From Lysinibacillus sp. BPa_S21 (GTDB taxonomy: Bacteria; Bacillota; Bacilli; Bacillales_A; Planococcaceae): a DNA stretch of 64,000 nt. Shown here piece by piece: positions 1 through 8,072 of this stretch (its first letter is position 1; the number at the start of each line of letters is the position of its first letter). Location: the NCBI RefSeq assembly GCF_023337795.1, contig NZ_JALIRS010000002.1, forward strand, positions 62,001 through 126,000, written 5' to 3'. A program made the translations under genes and the position numbers. The notes below the pieces were generated by a model. The model did no database searches. It was not told the DNA's origin and worked only from the letters and a program-made list of their open reading frames with translations.

Positions 1-368
1 ATTTGCGCTGCAGTAAAATCATCGATAGAATCTGGAATGGCCACTGCGAATTCTGCGCTTGTTTTTACAATTTCCTGCCAAGTTCCTTCTCCTCGTAAAG
101 GCAATACACGCTTTCCAATAAGACTTTGAGAAACACATGGACCTACATCCTCTACAATACCGATCCCTTCATAGCCAGGAATAGTCGGTAAAGAAATCCG
201 ATGAGCATAACTCCCCCATATTGGTATTAAATCTGAAGGGTTAATAGGTCGCGCAAGCATTCGAACAAGAATTTCTTGTTCTTGAGGGGGATGAATTGTT
301 TTATTTTCAAACTTTAAAACTTCCCGAGGGCTTCCAAATTCATATAATTTAATGCATTTAGCTTTCAA
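1..368 (-). CDS. MDR-family (zinc-type alcohol dehydrogenase-like) oxidoreductase, 3' end cut by window edge
   Basis: About 122 N-terminal residues of a medium-chain dehydrogenase/reductase are visible; the rest lies beyond base 1. The visible part is the GroES-like substrate domain, with motifs typical of quinone or enoyl reductase-like MDR proteins: RPINPSDL near residue 42, then PGYEGIGIVEDVG, then LPLRGEGTWQE. No catalytic-zinc Cys/His signature is seen in this portion, so a quinone- or enoyl-reductase-like member is more likely than a true alcohol dehydrogenase. The start is a TTG at 368-366, chosen because AAAGGAG lies at good spacing upstream and the protein begins naturally there (MKAKCIKLYEFGSP). 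NAD(P)H use is inferred from the family; the Rossmann domain is outside the window. Confidence 0.8.
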   Translation of the reverse strand, partial: MKAKCIKLYEFGSPREVLKFENKTIHPPQEQEILVRMLARPINPSDLIPIWGSYAHRISLPTIPGYEGIGIVEDVGPCVSQSLIGKRVLPLRGEGTWQEIVKTSAEFAVAIPDSIDDFTAAQ

Positions 369-543
369 TAAATTAACTCCTTTATGTTTGATTGCTGAAT
401 TTTTTTCACAACTATTCCGAAGTGAAACTCAGGGAAGCTTCCTTCATCCTCACCGATTATTAATCTTCACCAATTGGGATTTTGAGCAGTTTTTCTCCCG
501 CTTAATGAAAATTAAAAGGAGATTTAAAGTTCTGATGGTGTTT

Positions 544-1227
544 TTAAAGCTTTGAAATGGTAAAATCACCATCTTCGGTCATGCATAGTTGTAAGTTTTT
601 ATTGATTTCTATCTCAATAGGGCTAACAATTGCTTTTTTGTTAGAAAAATACCAAACACGTTCACTTGGTCCTAAAAGTAAATTTGCGCCATCTTCATAA
701 TTCCCCATAAACGTGAGAGCATTCGAACGAATTTCGTTATGATTCATTGGCATTATACCGTATTCTTTTAAACTATCGGCTACTGAATAAATAGCATCCG
801 TCGTTAAATTCATTTCGGCAATATTTAATACATACTCGGGTGAAAAAGACTCTACATCCTGTTTTGGATTTACTTCCTGTCTTGAAATGAGCTCAATAAT
901 ATTCCCTTCAGGATCATAAAAATAACAAGAATGAGCCTTTAATGTATCAAAATATACTTCATCCTGTCCCTCTGAATATAATAATTCTGCATATTCTTTT
1001 ACCCAGCTTTTCGCTTCATTAAATAAATTGCATGGAATATTTAACGCAAAATGATATTGTTTTTTAATCAAATACGGTATTTTTTCAAAAGTAATCATAC
1101 TTTCGCCAACAGCTACATCAAAAAAATCATCCGTATTCTTTATTACTGCAAATCCTAAATGATCGCAGTAAAATTCCTTCATTTTATGTACATCATACAC
1201 ATACAGTTTCACCTTTGTAATCTTCAT
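544..1227 (-). CDS. VOC (glyoxalase/bleomycin-resistance fold) family protein
   Basis: A 227-residue protein with two vicinal-oxygen-chelate half-domains. The first starts MKITKVKLYVYDVHKMKEFY and contains a DHLGF motif and, near residue 110, YFYDPEGNIIELI, the usual C-terminal metal-ligand strand with its Glu. The second half (about 130-227) is more divergent. I start it at 1227 rather than at the upstream in-frame codon at 1248 because AAGGGG precedes this ATG by about 10 bases and the VOC fold begins exactly here. VOC proteins include glyoxalases, dioxygenases and resistance proteins, and nothing in the sequence fixes the substrate. It lies in tandem with a cupin gene on the same strand. 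Confidence 0.8.
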   Translation of the reverse strand: MKITKVKLYVYDVHKMKEFYCDHLGFAVIKNTDDFFDVAVGESMITFEKIPYLIKKQYHFALNIPCNLFNEAKSWVKEYAELLYSEGQDEVYFDTLKAHSCYFYDPEGNIIELISRQEVNPKQDVESFSPEYVLNIAEMNLTTDAIYSVADSLKEYGIMPMNHNEIRSNALTFMGNYEDGANLLLGPSERVWYFSNKKAIVSPIEIEINKNLQLCMTEDGDFTISKL

Positions 1228-1312
1228 CGTAAAACATCCCCTTATCAATTGTTAGCATTTACTATACTTATTAAAATAAATACATGCCTCATGCAAAAGA
1301 ATGAAAACGACT

Positions 1313-1651
1313 TTAAAGTTGGATACGATCTCCCCTGCTATTTGGTTGTGAAATGACCAAAAACTCTACCTCTTCCTCTGAATCATTACGCATCTGGTGC
1401 GCTTTAAGGGGCGGCACTTCAATTCCTTCATTCTTTTGCAACACAATTCGTTCTCCGTCGATATCGATAGTTGCTGTTCCAGATAATACAAAGAAAAATT
1501 GTTGTGCATGATGGTGATAATGGTTTGTCTCTACCGTTTTAGCTGGCATACGTTCATGAATAATACTGAGACCATCATTTTTCACTAAATGCCAGCCATC
1601 ACATTGTTCTCCCCATATGTAATGTTCTGCATACTGTTTGCTAATTTTCAA
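1313..1651 (-). CDS. small cupin-domain protein
   Basis: A 112-residue single-domain cupin. Cupin motif 1 is NHYHHHAQQFFFVLSG (about residues 43-58), with clustered His ligands and a downstream acid that could bind a metal. Motif 2 is around VPPLKAHQMRN (about 79-89), with the His of the second motif. Small cupins of this type include isomerases, dioxygenases and sugar-binding proteins; the substrate cannot be told from sequence. The gene is on the same strand as the VOC gene and 85 bases upstream of it, so the two could be cotranscribed. The length is normal for a one-domain cupin. Confidence 0.8.
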   Translation of the reverse strand: MKISKQYAEHYIWGEQCDGWHLVKNDGLSIIHERMPAKTVETNHYHHHAQQFFFVLSGTATIDIDGERIVLQKNEGIEVPPLKAHQMRNDSEEEVEFLVISQPNSRGDRIQL

Positions 1652-1746
1652 AACTAATGTTCACCTTCTTTTCTCTTGATTCTCATCGATATTTACTTAA
1701 TATTATAAATAAGTATAATACTTTCACGCAGCAAGGAGTGAGATCG

Positions 1747-1908
1747 TTGAATATCAAAAAACAATTGCTAGGCATTTCTCTCGGCTATATGCTGGGATTA
1801 TTCATTGCATACATTTTTTTCGATTATTTTTCTTGGTCGTTTACTCTAGGCTCTTTTCTAGGTATTTGTTTATTTGCTCTAATTTTAAAGTTCTTAAAAG
1901 CGGGATAA
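1747..1908 (+). CDS. small two-helix membrane protein of unknown function
   Basis: A 53-residue protein that begins with TTG at 1747, preceded at about 8 bases by AAGGAG (1733-1738). After a short basic start (NIKKQ) it has two hydrophobic segments, roughly residues 7-23 and 29-47, and ends LKFLKAG, consistent with a hairpin membrane protein. The same frame is open back to 1657, but the ribosome-binding site favours the short form. I do not recognise the family. It is divergent from the cupin gene, and coding status rests on the ribosome-binding site and the membrane-protein composition only. Confidence 0.5.
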   Translation: MNIKKQLLGISLGYMLGLFIAYIFFDYFSWSFTLGSFLGICLFALILKFLKAG

Positions 1909-2637
1909 ATTCCCTGCTAGTAATAGGAATTTAATAATTTCCAAACTTGTTTGCACGCATAATTTCATACATCATAAACTGATCAACAGTCCAAAGGTAG
2001 TCCATTGATAGGTGCATTCTGTGCTTCATCTTTCGTCCTTAGTTGATATGCATGAAAAGGAATGCTCCTTTTAAAACTAGCCCTTCATCCGTACGGTTCA
2101 TTAACCATCTTACTTTTCATTTACCGCCTGCTCGTACTGCGTTGCACAAAGTGCACACCATATATATTGCTGTTCGATATTGGTTCTAGTAATTTGAACA
2201 TAGTTCACTTTACCATCTGCCTTATTTTATTATATCGGAGGTAGAAAATGGATAGCAATCCCTTTCCCTTTTTCATTCACTATCACTAAACTTTCAAACA
2301 AAAAAAAATGAACTGGAATTGAATTTTATTTAAGTAGAAATGAACTTTATCGCCTCAACACATAATATAGTCATTATCTTCTCTTCCTTTATTCGCATAC
2401 GGTATTACAGCATAATTGTGTCCGGAGGTTTTAACGTCTTTCAGCGGTGTTTCCGACACCTGCTGAAAGACGTTATAAAATGCTTTTTAGTTGTCTAAAT
2501 TTTTGTTATAAACGTTTCCTTCAACCAACTTTTTTGCCCACCAGTTATTTAATCGGAATTAGGAAAAAACGTTGCTATAGACCCACTCAAAGTTTACTTG
2601 TTATCATAGGTCTATATATATCAGGAGGTGATTTCAG
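1909..2637. other. 729-bp region without a convincing gene
   Basis: AT-rich intergenic DNA between the small membrane protein and the CDF gene. It contains one strong hairpin (2433-2474). On the minus strand two short open stretches end at about 2240 and 2110; one encodes a CxxC-containing run ending QAVNEK. Neither has a start codon with a ribosome-binding site, so they may be gene remnants or chance. Confidence 0.5.
2433..2474. repeat. long perfect-stem hairpin
   Basis: AACGTCTTTCAGC (2433-2445) pairs with GCTGAAAGACGTT (2462-2474), and the inner GGTGT pairs with ACACC around a TTCCG loop, with one bulged T. No T-run follows on either strand, so it is not a classical intrinsic terminator. 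It lies about 165 bases upstream of the CDF transporter start. A leader hairpin or a dispersed palindrome is possible. Confidence 0.6.
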
Positions 2638-3507
2638 GTGCATTCATCAAAAATTGCTTTTTTATCTGTTATAAGTAATTTTACTGTTGTCCTATTAAAA
2701 ATTATCGTTGGATTGTTCACTGGATCAGTTGCCATTTTATCGGAGGCAATCCATTCTCTTCTAGACCTACTTGCCTCTTTTATTGCCTTTCTCTCCGTAC
2801 GAATTTCCAGTCGACCAGCTGATAAAGAACATCCTTATGGACATGGTAAAGTTGAAAATATTTCAGGGACCATTGAAACATTGTTAATTTTTGTTGCTGG
2901 GATTTGGATTATTTATGAATGTATTCATAAAATTATCACCCCTACTCCAATCAAACTCCCAGTCCTAGGAATACTAGTTATGTTATTTGGCGCCTTGATT
3001 AATTTTTTTGTATCACGGATTGTTTATAGAACTGCAAAGAATACCAACTCTGTTGCCATGAAATCAAACGCATTGCATTTACTTACAGATGTCTATACAT
3101 CATTGGGCGTTGCTTTGAGTTTATTGATTGTCCATTTAACGGGCTGGTATATTTTAGACCCAATCATCGGTATTATATTAGCATGCTATATTATGACAGA
3201 AGCTTTCAAACTGATGAAAGAAACATTTCCTCCATTAATGGATGCACGATTATCGACGGAAGAGGAAGAACAAATTATTCAAATTATTGAATCATTTAAA
3301 GATGAATACATTGAGTATCACGATTTTCGAACTAGACGTTCTGGGGCGGAAGAATACATCGATTTCCATTTAGTCGTAGCATCCAATGAAAGCATTGAAA
3401 CCGTTCATGATTTATGTGATCGTATTGAAGAACAAATTAATAGCATCTTTTCTCAAGCTAATATTCTTATTCACTTAGAACCAGAGAATGAAAAAATAAA
3501 TGAATGA
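2638..3507 (+). CDS. cation diffusion facilitator (CDF) family divalent-metal exporter
   Basis: A 289-residue membrane protein of the cation diffusion facilitator family, which exports Zn2+, Fe2+, Mn2+ or Co2+ in exchange for protons. The N-terminal two thirds have about six hydrophobic helices, with the signature HSLLDLLAS near residue 38 and HPYGHGKVE near 66. A second membrane His/Asp site is in NALHLLTDVYTSLG near 142. The last 80 residues form the cytoplasmic regulatory domain (DFRTRRSGAEEYIDFHLVV), which contains His and Asp. The GTG start at 2638 has AGGAGGTGA just upstream. It is monocistronic and followed by a terminator at 3512. Which metal it exports cannot be told from sequence. 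Confidence 0.9.
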   Translation: MHSSKIAFLSVISNFTVVLLKIIVGLFTGSVAILSEAIHSLLDLLASFIAFLSVRISSRPADKEHPYGHGKVENISGTIETLLIFVAGIWIIYECIHKIITPTPIKLPVLGILVMLFGALINFFVSRIVYRTAKNTNSVAMKSNALHLLTDVYTSLGVALSLLIVHLTGWYILDPIIGIILACYIMTEAFKLMKETFPPLMDARLSTEEEEQIIQIIESFKDEYIEYHDFRTRRSGAEEYIDFHLVVASNESIETVHDLCDRIEEQINSIFSQANILIHLEPENEKINE

Positions 3508-3511
3508 TTTA

Positions 3512-3552
3512 CAAATGACCAGGTCTATTTCACAGTACCTGGTCATTTGTTT
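3512..3552 (+). terminator. intrinsic terminator of the CDF gene
   Basis: CAAATGACCAGGT pairs with ACCTGGTCATTTG around a 12-base loop and is followed by a short T-rich tract. It lies 4 bases after the CDF stop codon. Confidence 0.75.
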
Positions 3553-3659
3553 GATCCGCTGAAAATATTACACTTATGCTAAAATAAGGATGTTGCATTG
3601 GTTCAGTCATATGGTTTGAAAATAACATCAACCGCGATAAAAGAGGAGGGGAAAAATTT

Positions 3660-4082
3660 ATACAATACAACATTTCACAAGAGCAAAATGATCGTAAAAA
3701 ATCTTTCATTAATAACAAGCTTTACGAATACAATTTGAAACATTTTCCAAAGTATTTAAGAGGCCGATATCAAGAGATCAACCTTTACCTTACAGATGAA
3801 AATGATCAAATCTGTGGTGGTATATTGGGGGAAATTTGTTGGAATTGGTTAGAAATACATACCCTTATGATTGATGAGGATATTCGTGGTTTAGGCTATG
3901 GCTCTAAATTATTATTAGAAATCGAACAAATTGCTTTTAAAAACAAATGTGATTTCATTAAGGTAGATACTTTAAGTTTTCAAGCTTTAGATTTTTATCA
4001 ACATCATGGCTATCAAGTCTACGGTACATTGGACAATGTTGGCAGGGATTATAAGCATTACTATTTAAAAAAGAATCTTTGA
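3660..4082 (+). CDS. GNAT family N-acetyltransferase with no standard start codon at its ribosome-binding site
   Basis: A GCN5-related acetyltransferase of about 140 residues; transfer from acetyl-CoA to an unknown amine is inferred from the family. The acetyl-CoA loop is DEDIRGLGYGSKLL, followed by QALDFYQHHGYQVYG near the C-terminus. The first standard start is a TTG at 3735, but the frame is open upstream and codes for residues (KSFINNKLYEYNLKHFP) that match the usual beginning of this subfamily. A strong GAGGAGGGG at 3643-3651 sits 8-9 bases before an ATA codon at 3660, with no ATG, GTG or TTG between. Start at ATA or a recent start-codon mutation is therefore possible; if only TTG is used, the product is 115 residues and lacks its first strand. 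Confidence 0.7.
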   Translation: MQYNISQEQNDRKKSFINNKLYEYNLKHFPKYLRGRYQEINLYLTDENDQICGGILGEICWNWLEIHTLMIDEDIRGLGYGSKLLLEIEQIAFKNKCDFIKVDTLSFQALDFYQHHGYQVYGTLDNVGRDYKHYYLKKNL

Positions 4083-4105
4083 TAATCCTTATACTCTGTA
4101 TTAAA

Positions 4106-4155
4106 AAGTTGCAATGGTAATCACTTAGTCTTCATTAGTTTTACAATTGCAACTT
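4106..4155. terminator. bidirectional terminator between convergent GNAT genes
   Basis: AAGTTGCAAT (4106-4115) pairs with ATTGCAACTT (4146-4155) around a long loop. An A-run precedes it and T-rich bases follow it. It lies between two convergent genes, as expected for a shared terminator. Confidence 0.6.
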
Positions 4156-4171
4156 ATCCTTTTTCAAAATA

Positions 4172-4687
4172 TTATTTATTAAATTTCTGATAGTGTAGTG
4201 AATATATTTGGTGAATTTTATTAAAAATAAACGACTCCTTTTCCTTCATAAAACCATTTTTTTCAGCAACACGAATGGACGGTCCATTTTTAGGATCAAT
4301 AATACTTATAAATTTTTCTTGTCCTAACTGCGTAAATCCATATTCCACACAACCTTTAGCTGCTTCAGTTGCATATCCTTTAGACCAATATTTTTTATGA
4401 ATATGGTAGCCCACCTCAACTTCAGTTTTCCCATCAACTATTTGTTTAACGAGACCACAATCTCCAATTAACTCTTTCGATTCTTTTAAACAGACAGCCC
4501 ATAAACCGTAACCATCTTCTCGATATCTTTGTTTATTTTTCTCAATCCAATTTTTAGTTTGTTCTAAATTAAATGGTGACGGATAATATTTCATGGTTTC
4601 AGCATCTGAAAAAATTGTGTAAAGAACAGAAATATCCTCATCTTTTAATTCTCGTAATTCTAATCTTGCTGTTTCCATAATTATCAA
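4172..4687 (-). CDS. GNAT family N-acetyltransferase, RimJ/RimL-like
   Basis: A 171-residue acetyltransferase of the RimJ/RimL-like GNAT branch. The start ETARLELRELKDEDI is characteristic, as are EVGYHIHKKYWSKGYATEAAKG (acetyl-CoA loop near residues 90-112) and FISIIDPKNGPSIRVAEKNGF (about 128-148). Members acetylate ribosomal protein N-termini, amino acids or antibiotics; the substrate here is unknown. I use the TTG at 4687, which has AAGGAGGT eight bases upstream; an in-frame ATG three codons later is the alternative. It converges with the neighbouring GNAT gene but is too different in sequence to be a recent duplicate. Confidence 0.88.
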   Translation of the reverse strand: MIIMETARLELRELKDEDISVLYTIFSDAETMKYYPSPFNLEQTKNWIEKNKQRYREDGYGLWAVCLKESKELIGDCGLVKQIVDGKTEVEVGYHIHKKYWSKGYATEAAKGCVEYGFTQLGQEKFISIIDPKNGPSIRVAEKNGFMKEKESFIFNKIHQIYSLHYQKFNK

Positions 4688-4924
4688 TATAGTTACCTCC
4701 TTGAATATGTGAATTGTTTTTCCTTATTTTAAGTTTAGAATAATTTGCTCCAGACTTGCCAAAAAAAGTAAATTTCGTCTAATCTGTATGTGTAAATAAC
4801 AATATTTTTTAAGGTTTATGTAAGGATTACGTAAAAAGGATGTAATTTCAAAAATCTATGCTAATATATAGTAGTTTAAAAATAAATCGATCAATAAAAT
4901 ATATAGATGATGTGTAGGGTTTTT

Positions 4925-5959
4925 ATGTATTTTGGGATTATTCCGCTTATCCTATTTTTTATTTTTCTGTATTCTTACTTGAAAGATCCCAGAAAAATAG
5001 TAAATGGCTTTTTATTTAATATTTTTTTCTGCTCATTCCTTTTATTTTGTACGTTTGTTTCTTTAGCATCTGAAAACAATATTATACAGCTTTTAGTTAT
5101 TATTCCTTTAATAGCACTTTTCTTTATAATACCTTTTGGAATTGTAGCTTTAATGTTCGGCCTATTTCTTAATGCAAGAATTTTAATGAAAAGAGAAGGA
5201 AGACGCTTAGCAAATTCCTTAACTTTAATTGTAGCTATTATTATTTTATTATTTTTTATCATGCCTATTATTAGTCCATCCAGTTTGTTATCTAGTATAT
5301 TTCAACCTATTTTTGGTGGAATATCGCTTATTATTTTTTATTTCTTGATTCATTTATCAAACTTTCTATCTGCTTATTTCCTCTATCAGTTTAATAAACC
5401 AAAATATAACCAAGACTTTATCATCGTACTAGGCAGTGGTTTAATTAACGATAAAGTACCACCACTTCTTGCAAGTAGAATTAATAAAGCTATTGATTTT
5501 TATCAGAAACAAGCAGCGGTTACCACACCACCAACAATCATTTTCTCAGGAGGGCAGGGTCACGATGAAAATTTGCCCGAAGCGGAAGCGATGCAAAAAT
5601 ACGCTGTGGAAAAAGGCATTCCTCTTGAGCATACTGTGCAAGAAAATCGTTCTGTAAACACCTATCAAAATATGTTATTTTCGAAACAAATTATGGATAC
5701 ATTAAAACCAGATGGCAAATACAACAGCATCTTTACAACGAATAATTTCCATCTTTTCCGTGCTGGTCTATACGCTAGACAAGCTGGCCTGAATAGCCAG
5801 GGTATCGGCTCAAAAACAGCCTTTTATTATTGGCCCAACGCAATGATTCGTGAATATGTTGCAATTGTTGTAATGGGACGGAAAAGACATATGAAAGTTG
5901 TTGGGATAATTCTCGGAATGTCTCTACTCCTTTCTATATTCGGCTTATTATTCTTATAG
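4925..5959 (+). CDS. YdcF-like (DUF218) membrane protein
   Basis: The N-terminal 160 residues contain about five hydrophobic helices. They are followed by a DUF218/YdcF domain: DFIIVLGSGLINDKVPPLLASRI, then IIFSGGQGHDENLPEAEAM, then VQENRSVNTYQN, which is the acidic Glu-Asn-rich site typical of the family. A final hydrophobic helix ends the protein. DUF218 proteins include SanA and ElyC-like envelope proteins; an envelope role is inferred only. An ATG at 4907 is in frame, but the ATG at 4925 follows a weak TGTAGGG. The gene stands alone between two terminators. Confidence 0.8.
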   Translation: MYFGIIPLILFFIFLYSYLKDPRKIVNGFLFNIFFCSFLLFCTFVSLASENNIIQLLVIIPLIALFFIIPFGIVALMFGLFLNARILMKREGRRLANSLTLIVAIIILLFFIMPIISPSSLLSSIFQPIFGGISLIIFYFLIHLSNFLSAYFLYQFNKPKYNQDFIIVLGSGLINDKVPPLLASRINKAIDFYQKQAAVTTPPTIIFSGGQGHDENLPEAEAMQKYAVEKGIPLEHTVQENRSVNTYQNMLFSKQIMDTLKPDGKYNSIFTTNNFHLFRAGLYARQAGLNSQGIGSKTAFYYWPNAMIREYVAIVVMGRKRHMKVVGIILGMSLLLSIFGLLFL

Positions 5960-5983
5960 TTACATGAAAAAAATAATCAACAC

Positions 5984-6018
5984 AAGGGTACTGAATCATA
6001 AATATTTAGTACCCTTTT
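5984..6018 (+). terminator. intrinsic terminator of the ydcF-like gene
   Basis: AAGGGTACT pairs with AGTACCCTT around an AT-rich loop and is followed by TT and an AT-rich tract. It lies 25 bases after the stop codon. Confidence 0.8.
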
Positions 6019-6112
6019 ATTAGTCGTTGACCGTAGATATTTCTCCCCTGTAGCCAAACATGACATGTAACAATATACTCGTTCATGACACCCATTTTAA
6101 AAGCGAATGCAA

Positions 6113-6167
6113 AACTTATTTTCGATAATTTAAAGCGGCTTCGCCAAATCGGGCAGAAAAATAAGTT
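6113..6167. repeat. inverted repeat in the gap before the spoIIIAH-like gene
   Basis: AACTTATTTT (6113-6122) pairs with AAAATAAGTT (about 6158-6167). The 35-base loop contains AGCGGCTTCGCC, which is more GC-rich than its surroundings. It may be a small remnant of a dispersed palindrome. The rest of the 314-bp gap 5960-6273 holds only the upstream gene's terminator. Confidence 0.4.
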
Positions 6168-6273
6168 GTTTTCGTTTAACTGTCAGCATAATTATAAATA
6201 AATTTCTCATAAAACAGACATTGAAAAATTGCATAGTGGTGTTTAACCAAATATATTGAGGGAGGGACAGTGA

Positions 6274-6798
6274 ATGCAACTAAAAAGTAAATCGTCTTGG
6301 TTACTTGCATTATTAACTATAGTAGCAGTTATTTCAATGTATTATTTGATGGTTCCACCAAAACAATCACAACCGGAGATCGCCTTAAAAGAAGATACAG
6401 ATCAAAAAGCAACAATACAGAGTGTAACAAGGGAAGTTTCTTCTCCAAGCCTTTTATTTGAAGAAACGCGCCTTCAAGTTAGTAACAAGAGAAACCAACT
6501 TCGCCAAAAGTTAACGCAAAAAATAACGTCAGAAGAATATTTTGTTGAAGAAAAAAATAAGGCCTCTATTGAGCTTGATACGCTCAATAAAGAAGAATCT
6601 ACGGAAGCATTACTTGAGATGGACATTAAATCATTAGGTTTTCCCGATGCTTTAGTACGAATTGAAGGCCAAGAAGTTTCTGTAACAGTGATGGCAAACG
6701 AACTATCAAAATATCAAGCAAATGAAATGATCTATCTAATAAAAAAAGAGTGCGAGGATGCAAATGTGCAGGTTAAATTCGGCGCTAATAATTATTAA
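6274..6798 (+). CDS. SpoIIIAH-like sporulation channel protein (orphan copy)
   Basis: A 174-residue protein with one N-terminal transmembrane helix (about residues 9-27), a polar linker and a C-terminal domain of about 100 residues. That domain matches the SpoIIIAH/YscJ-like ring-forming domain: LDTLNKEESTEALLEMDIKSLGFPDALVRIEG, then EVSVTV, ending in a helix and a short strand. In B. subtilis SpoIIIAH sits in the mother-cell membrane and pairs with SpoIIQ to form a channel into the forespore. Here the gene is alone, not in a spoIIIAA-AH operon, and is shorter than the usual 200-220 residues, the loss being in the linker. GAGGGAGGG precedes the ATG. An exosporium-type and a yjcZ-type gene follow on the same strand. 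Confidence 0.8.
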   Translation: MQLKSKSSWLLALLTIVAVISMYYLMVPPKQSQPEIALKEDTDQKATIQSVTREVSSPSLLFEETRLQVSNKRNQLRQKLTQKITSEEYFVEEKNKASIELDTLNKEESTEALLEMDIKSLGFPDALVRIEGQEVSVTVMANELSKYQANEMIYLIKKECEDANVQVKFGANNY

Positions 6799-6860
6799 TA
6801 GCAAGTAAAAATTAACAATATAATTCATAAAAATTAAAGCTTAAAGTAACATGCTTTTAA

Positions 6861-6929
6861 GTAAGGTGAAAATCACCTATAGAAATACCTTGTACACCTG
6901 GTTCGGTGTACACTGCCCAGCCTAAAAGA
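6861..6929 (+). promoter_or_regulatory. structured leader region upstream of the BclB-like gene
   Basis: Two perfect hairpins follow each other: AGGTGA/TCACCT (6864-6878) and TGTACACC/GGTGTACA (6891-6912). A possible third stem (ACTGC with GCAGT) follows. None has a U-run, so they are not terminators. The region lies 80-150 bases before the likely start. I do not recognise a known riboswitch consensus. Confidence 0.4.
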
Positions 6930-7006
6930 TGCAGTTCTTTATAAAGTTAAAAGCCCTTCTCACTCACTTTCTTGGACATATCATAGCCATGAAAGGAGAA
7001 AAATTT

Positions 7007-7621
7007 ATGTGCACAACTAATGATAATTTTAATTGTATATCAAAAAGAAACGAATGTATTAATGTTAAACCATTTGTAGCCAAAGATATAAATTGTATAA
7101 GTACGGAACCTGAAAATAGTGGCGGTTCGATAATTCCCTTTTTCTCTGGAAATACACAAACTGTAGTTGAAAATATACTAGGCAATAATCTTGCTAGTCT
7201 TATAGGGTTTGGTACTGCTGTAGACCTTGTACCTATTGCCAATAATACAATTAATTTAACGGGAATTTTAAGTGAGGCCTTCAACGTCCCACGTGACGGG
7301 AATATTACTGCTATTTCAGCCTCGTATACTGCATTGGCGGGACAGATAGAATCAGGATTTGTGACAATCCGTGCTCAAATTTTTCAGGCACCTGTAGGAA
7401 GTAATACTTTTACTGGTACAAGTGCCAGCGTTGATTTAGTCCCATCTGTTACAGCACCTATACCCACTGGCCTTTTAGTATTTGCATCGGCTACTATCTC
7501 ACCAGTACCTGTAGCTGCAGGTGATCGTTTATTAATGGTATTTTATATTTCATCGTTACAAGCAGAAACTGCAGTTGACTTAGTTATCGGTACTGCAAGT
7601 GCAGGAATTAATATTGTTTAA
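7007..7621 (+). CDS. exosporium glycoprotein BclB C-terminal-domain protein
   Basis: A 204-residue protein. After a Cys-containing start (MCTTNDNFNCISKRNECINV) and a short Gly/Ser linker (SGGSIIPFFSG), residues about 45-204 form the beta-rich BclB C-terminal domain: PFFSGNTQTVVENILGN, VDLVPIANNTINLTG, ASYTALAGQIESGFVTIRAQIF, DRLLMVFYISS. In the Bacillus cereus group this trimeric domain caps a collagen-like stalk in the exosporium. Here no Gly-X-X stalk is present, so the protein is essentially the cap with a short N-terminus. I start at 7007 because AAAGGAG lies 9 bases upstream; the frame is open to 6929 without a better site. A terminator follows at 7638. Confidence 0.85.
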   Translation: MCTTNDNFNCISKRNECINVKPFVAKDINCISTEPENSGGSIIPFFSGNTQTVVENILGNNLASLIGFGTAVDLVPIANNTINLTGILSEAFNVPRDGNITAISASYTALAGQIESGFVTIRAQIFQAPVGSNTFTGTSASVDLVPSVTAPIPTGLLVFASATISPVPVAAGDRLLMVFYISSLQAETAVDLVIGTASAGINIV

Positions 7622-7637
7622 ACAAGCTTGTATTACT

Positions 7638-7669
7638 AGACCATTCAATTTTACAGAATGGTCTTTTTT
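7638..7669 (+). terminator. intrinsic terminator of the BclB-like gene
   Basis: GACCATTC (7639-7646) pairs with GAATGGTC (7656-7663), followed by six T. Confidence 0.9.
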
Positions 7670-7877
7670 ACTTAACGCTGTCCAATATTTCGAATTATAC
7701 GGGACATTTTCTATGTTTTTTGTGCGAAAGCGTAACGACAACACCAGATGTCTTTTGTGCATTTTTACCGTTCCCGCTGACTTGATTAATTTTTAATGCC
7801 TATTAGTGAATGGATAAATACCCCACTTCTTCTCTACAGCTAACATATTATATATTGTAGAAAGGAGGGATTTCTTT

Positions 7878-8030
7878 ATGGGATACTATGGAAACAACTG
7901 TTATTCCTATGGCTGTGGCTGTTACGGTGGCTATAGCCGTGGCTCTGGTTCAGGATTTGCGCTAATTGTAGTTCTATTCATTCTTCTAATTATAATCGGC
8001 GCTACTTTTGTAAATGGAGAAAACTGTTAG
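7878..8030 (+). CDS. YjcZ-family sporulation small membrane protein
   Basis: A 50-residue protein with an N-terminal Gly/Tyr/Cys-rich stretch (MGYYGNNCYSYGCGCYGGYS) followed by one transmembrane helix, GFALIVVLFILLIIIGATFV, and a short polar tail. This is the YjcZ/YhfH-like small sporulation protein pattern (a Gly-Tyr-rich head, then a Phe-Ala-Leu-Ile-Val-Val-Leu-Phe-Ile-Leu-Leu helix). AAAGGAGGG lies 8-17 bases upstream of the ATG and a terminator follows. Members are expressed late in sporulation in Bacillus; the molecular role is unknown. It is the third sporulation-type gene in a row. Confidence 0.88.
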   Translation: MGYYGNNCYSYGCGCYGGYSRGSGSGFALIVVLFILLIIIGATFVNGENC

Positions 8031-8072
8031 TATATCATTATAAATCTACTAGCCATCCGAACATCTCTTATG

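Noticed and set aside
2447..2674. 75-residue frame overlapping the CDF gene start
   Set aside because: It runs through the hairpin and the CDF ribosome-binding site in another frame; composition is not protein-like.
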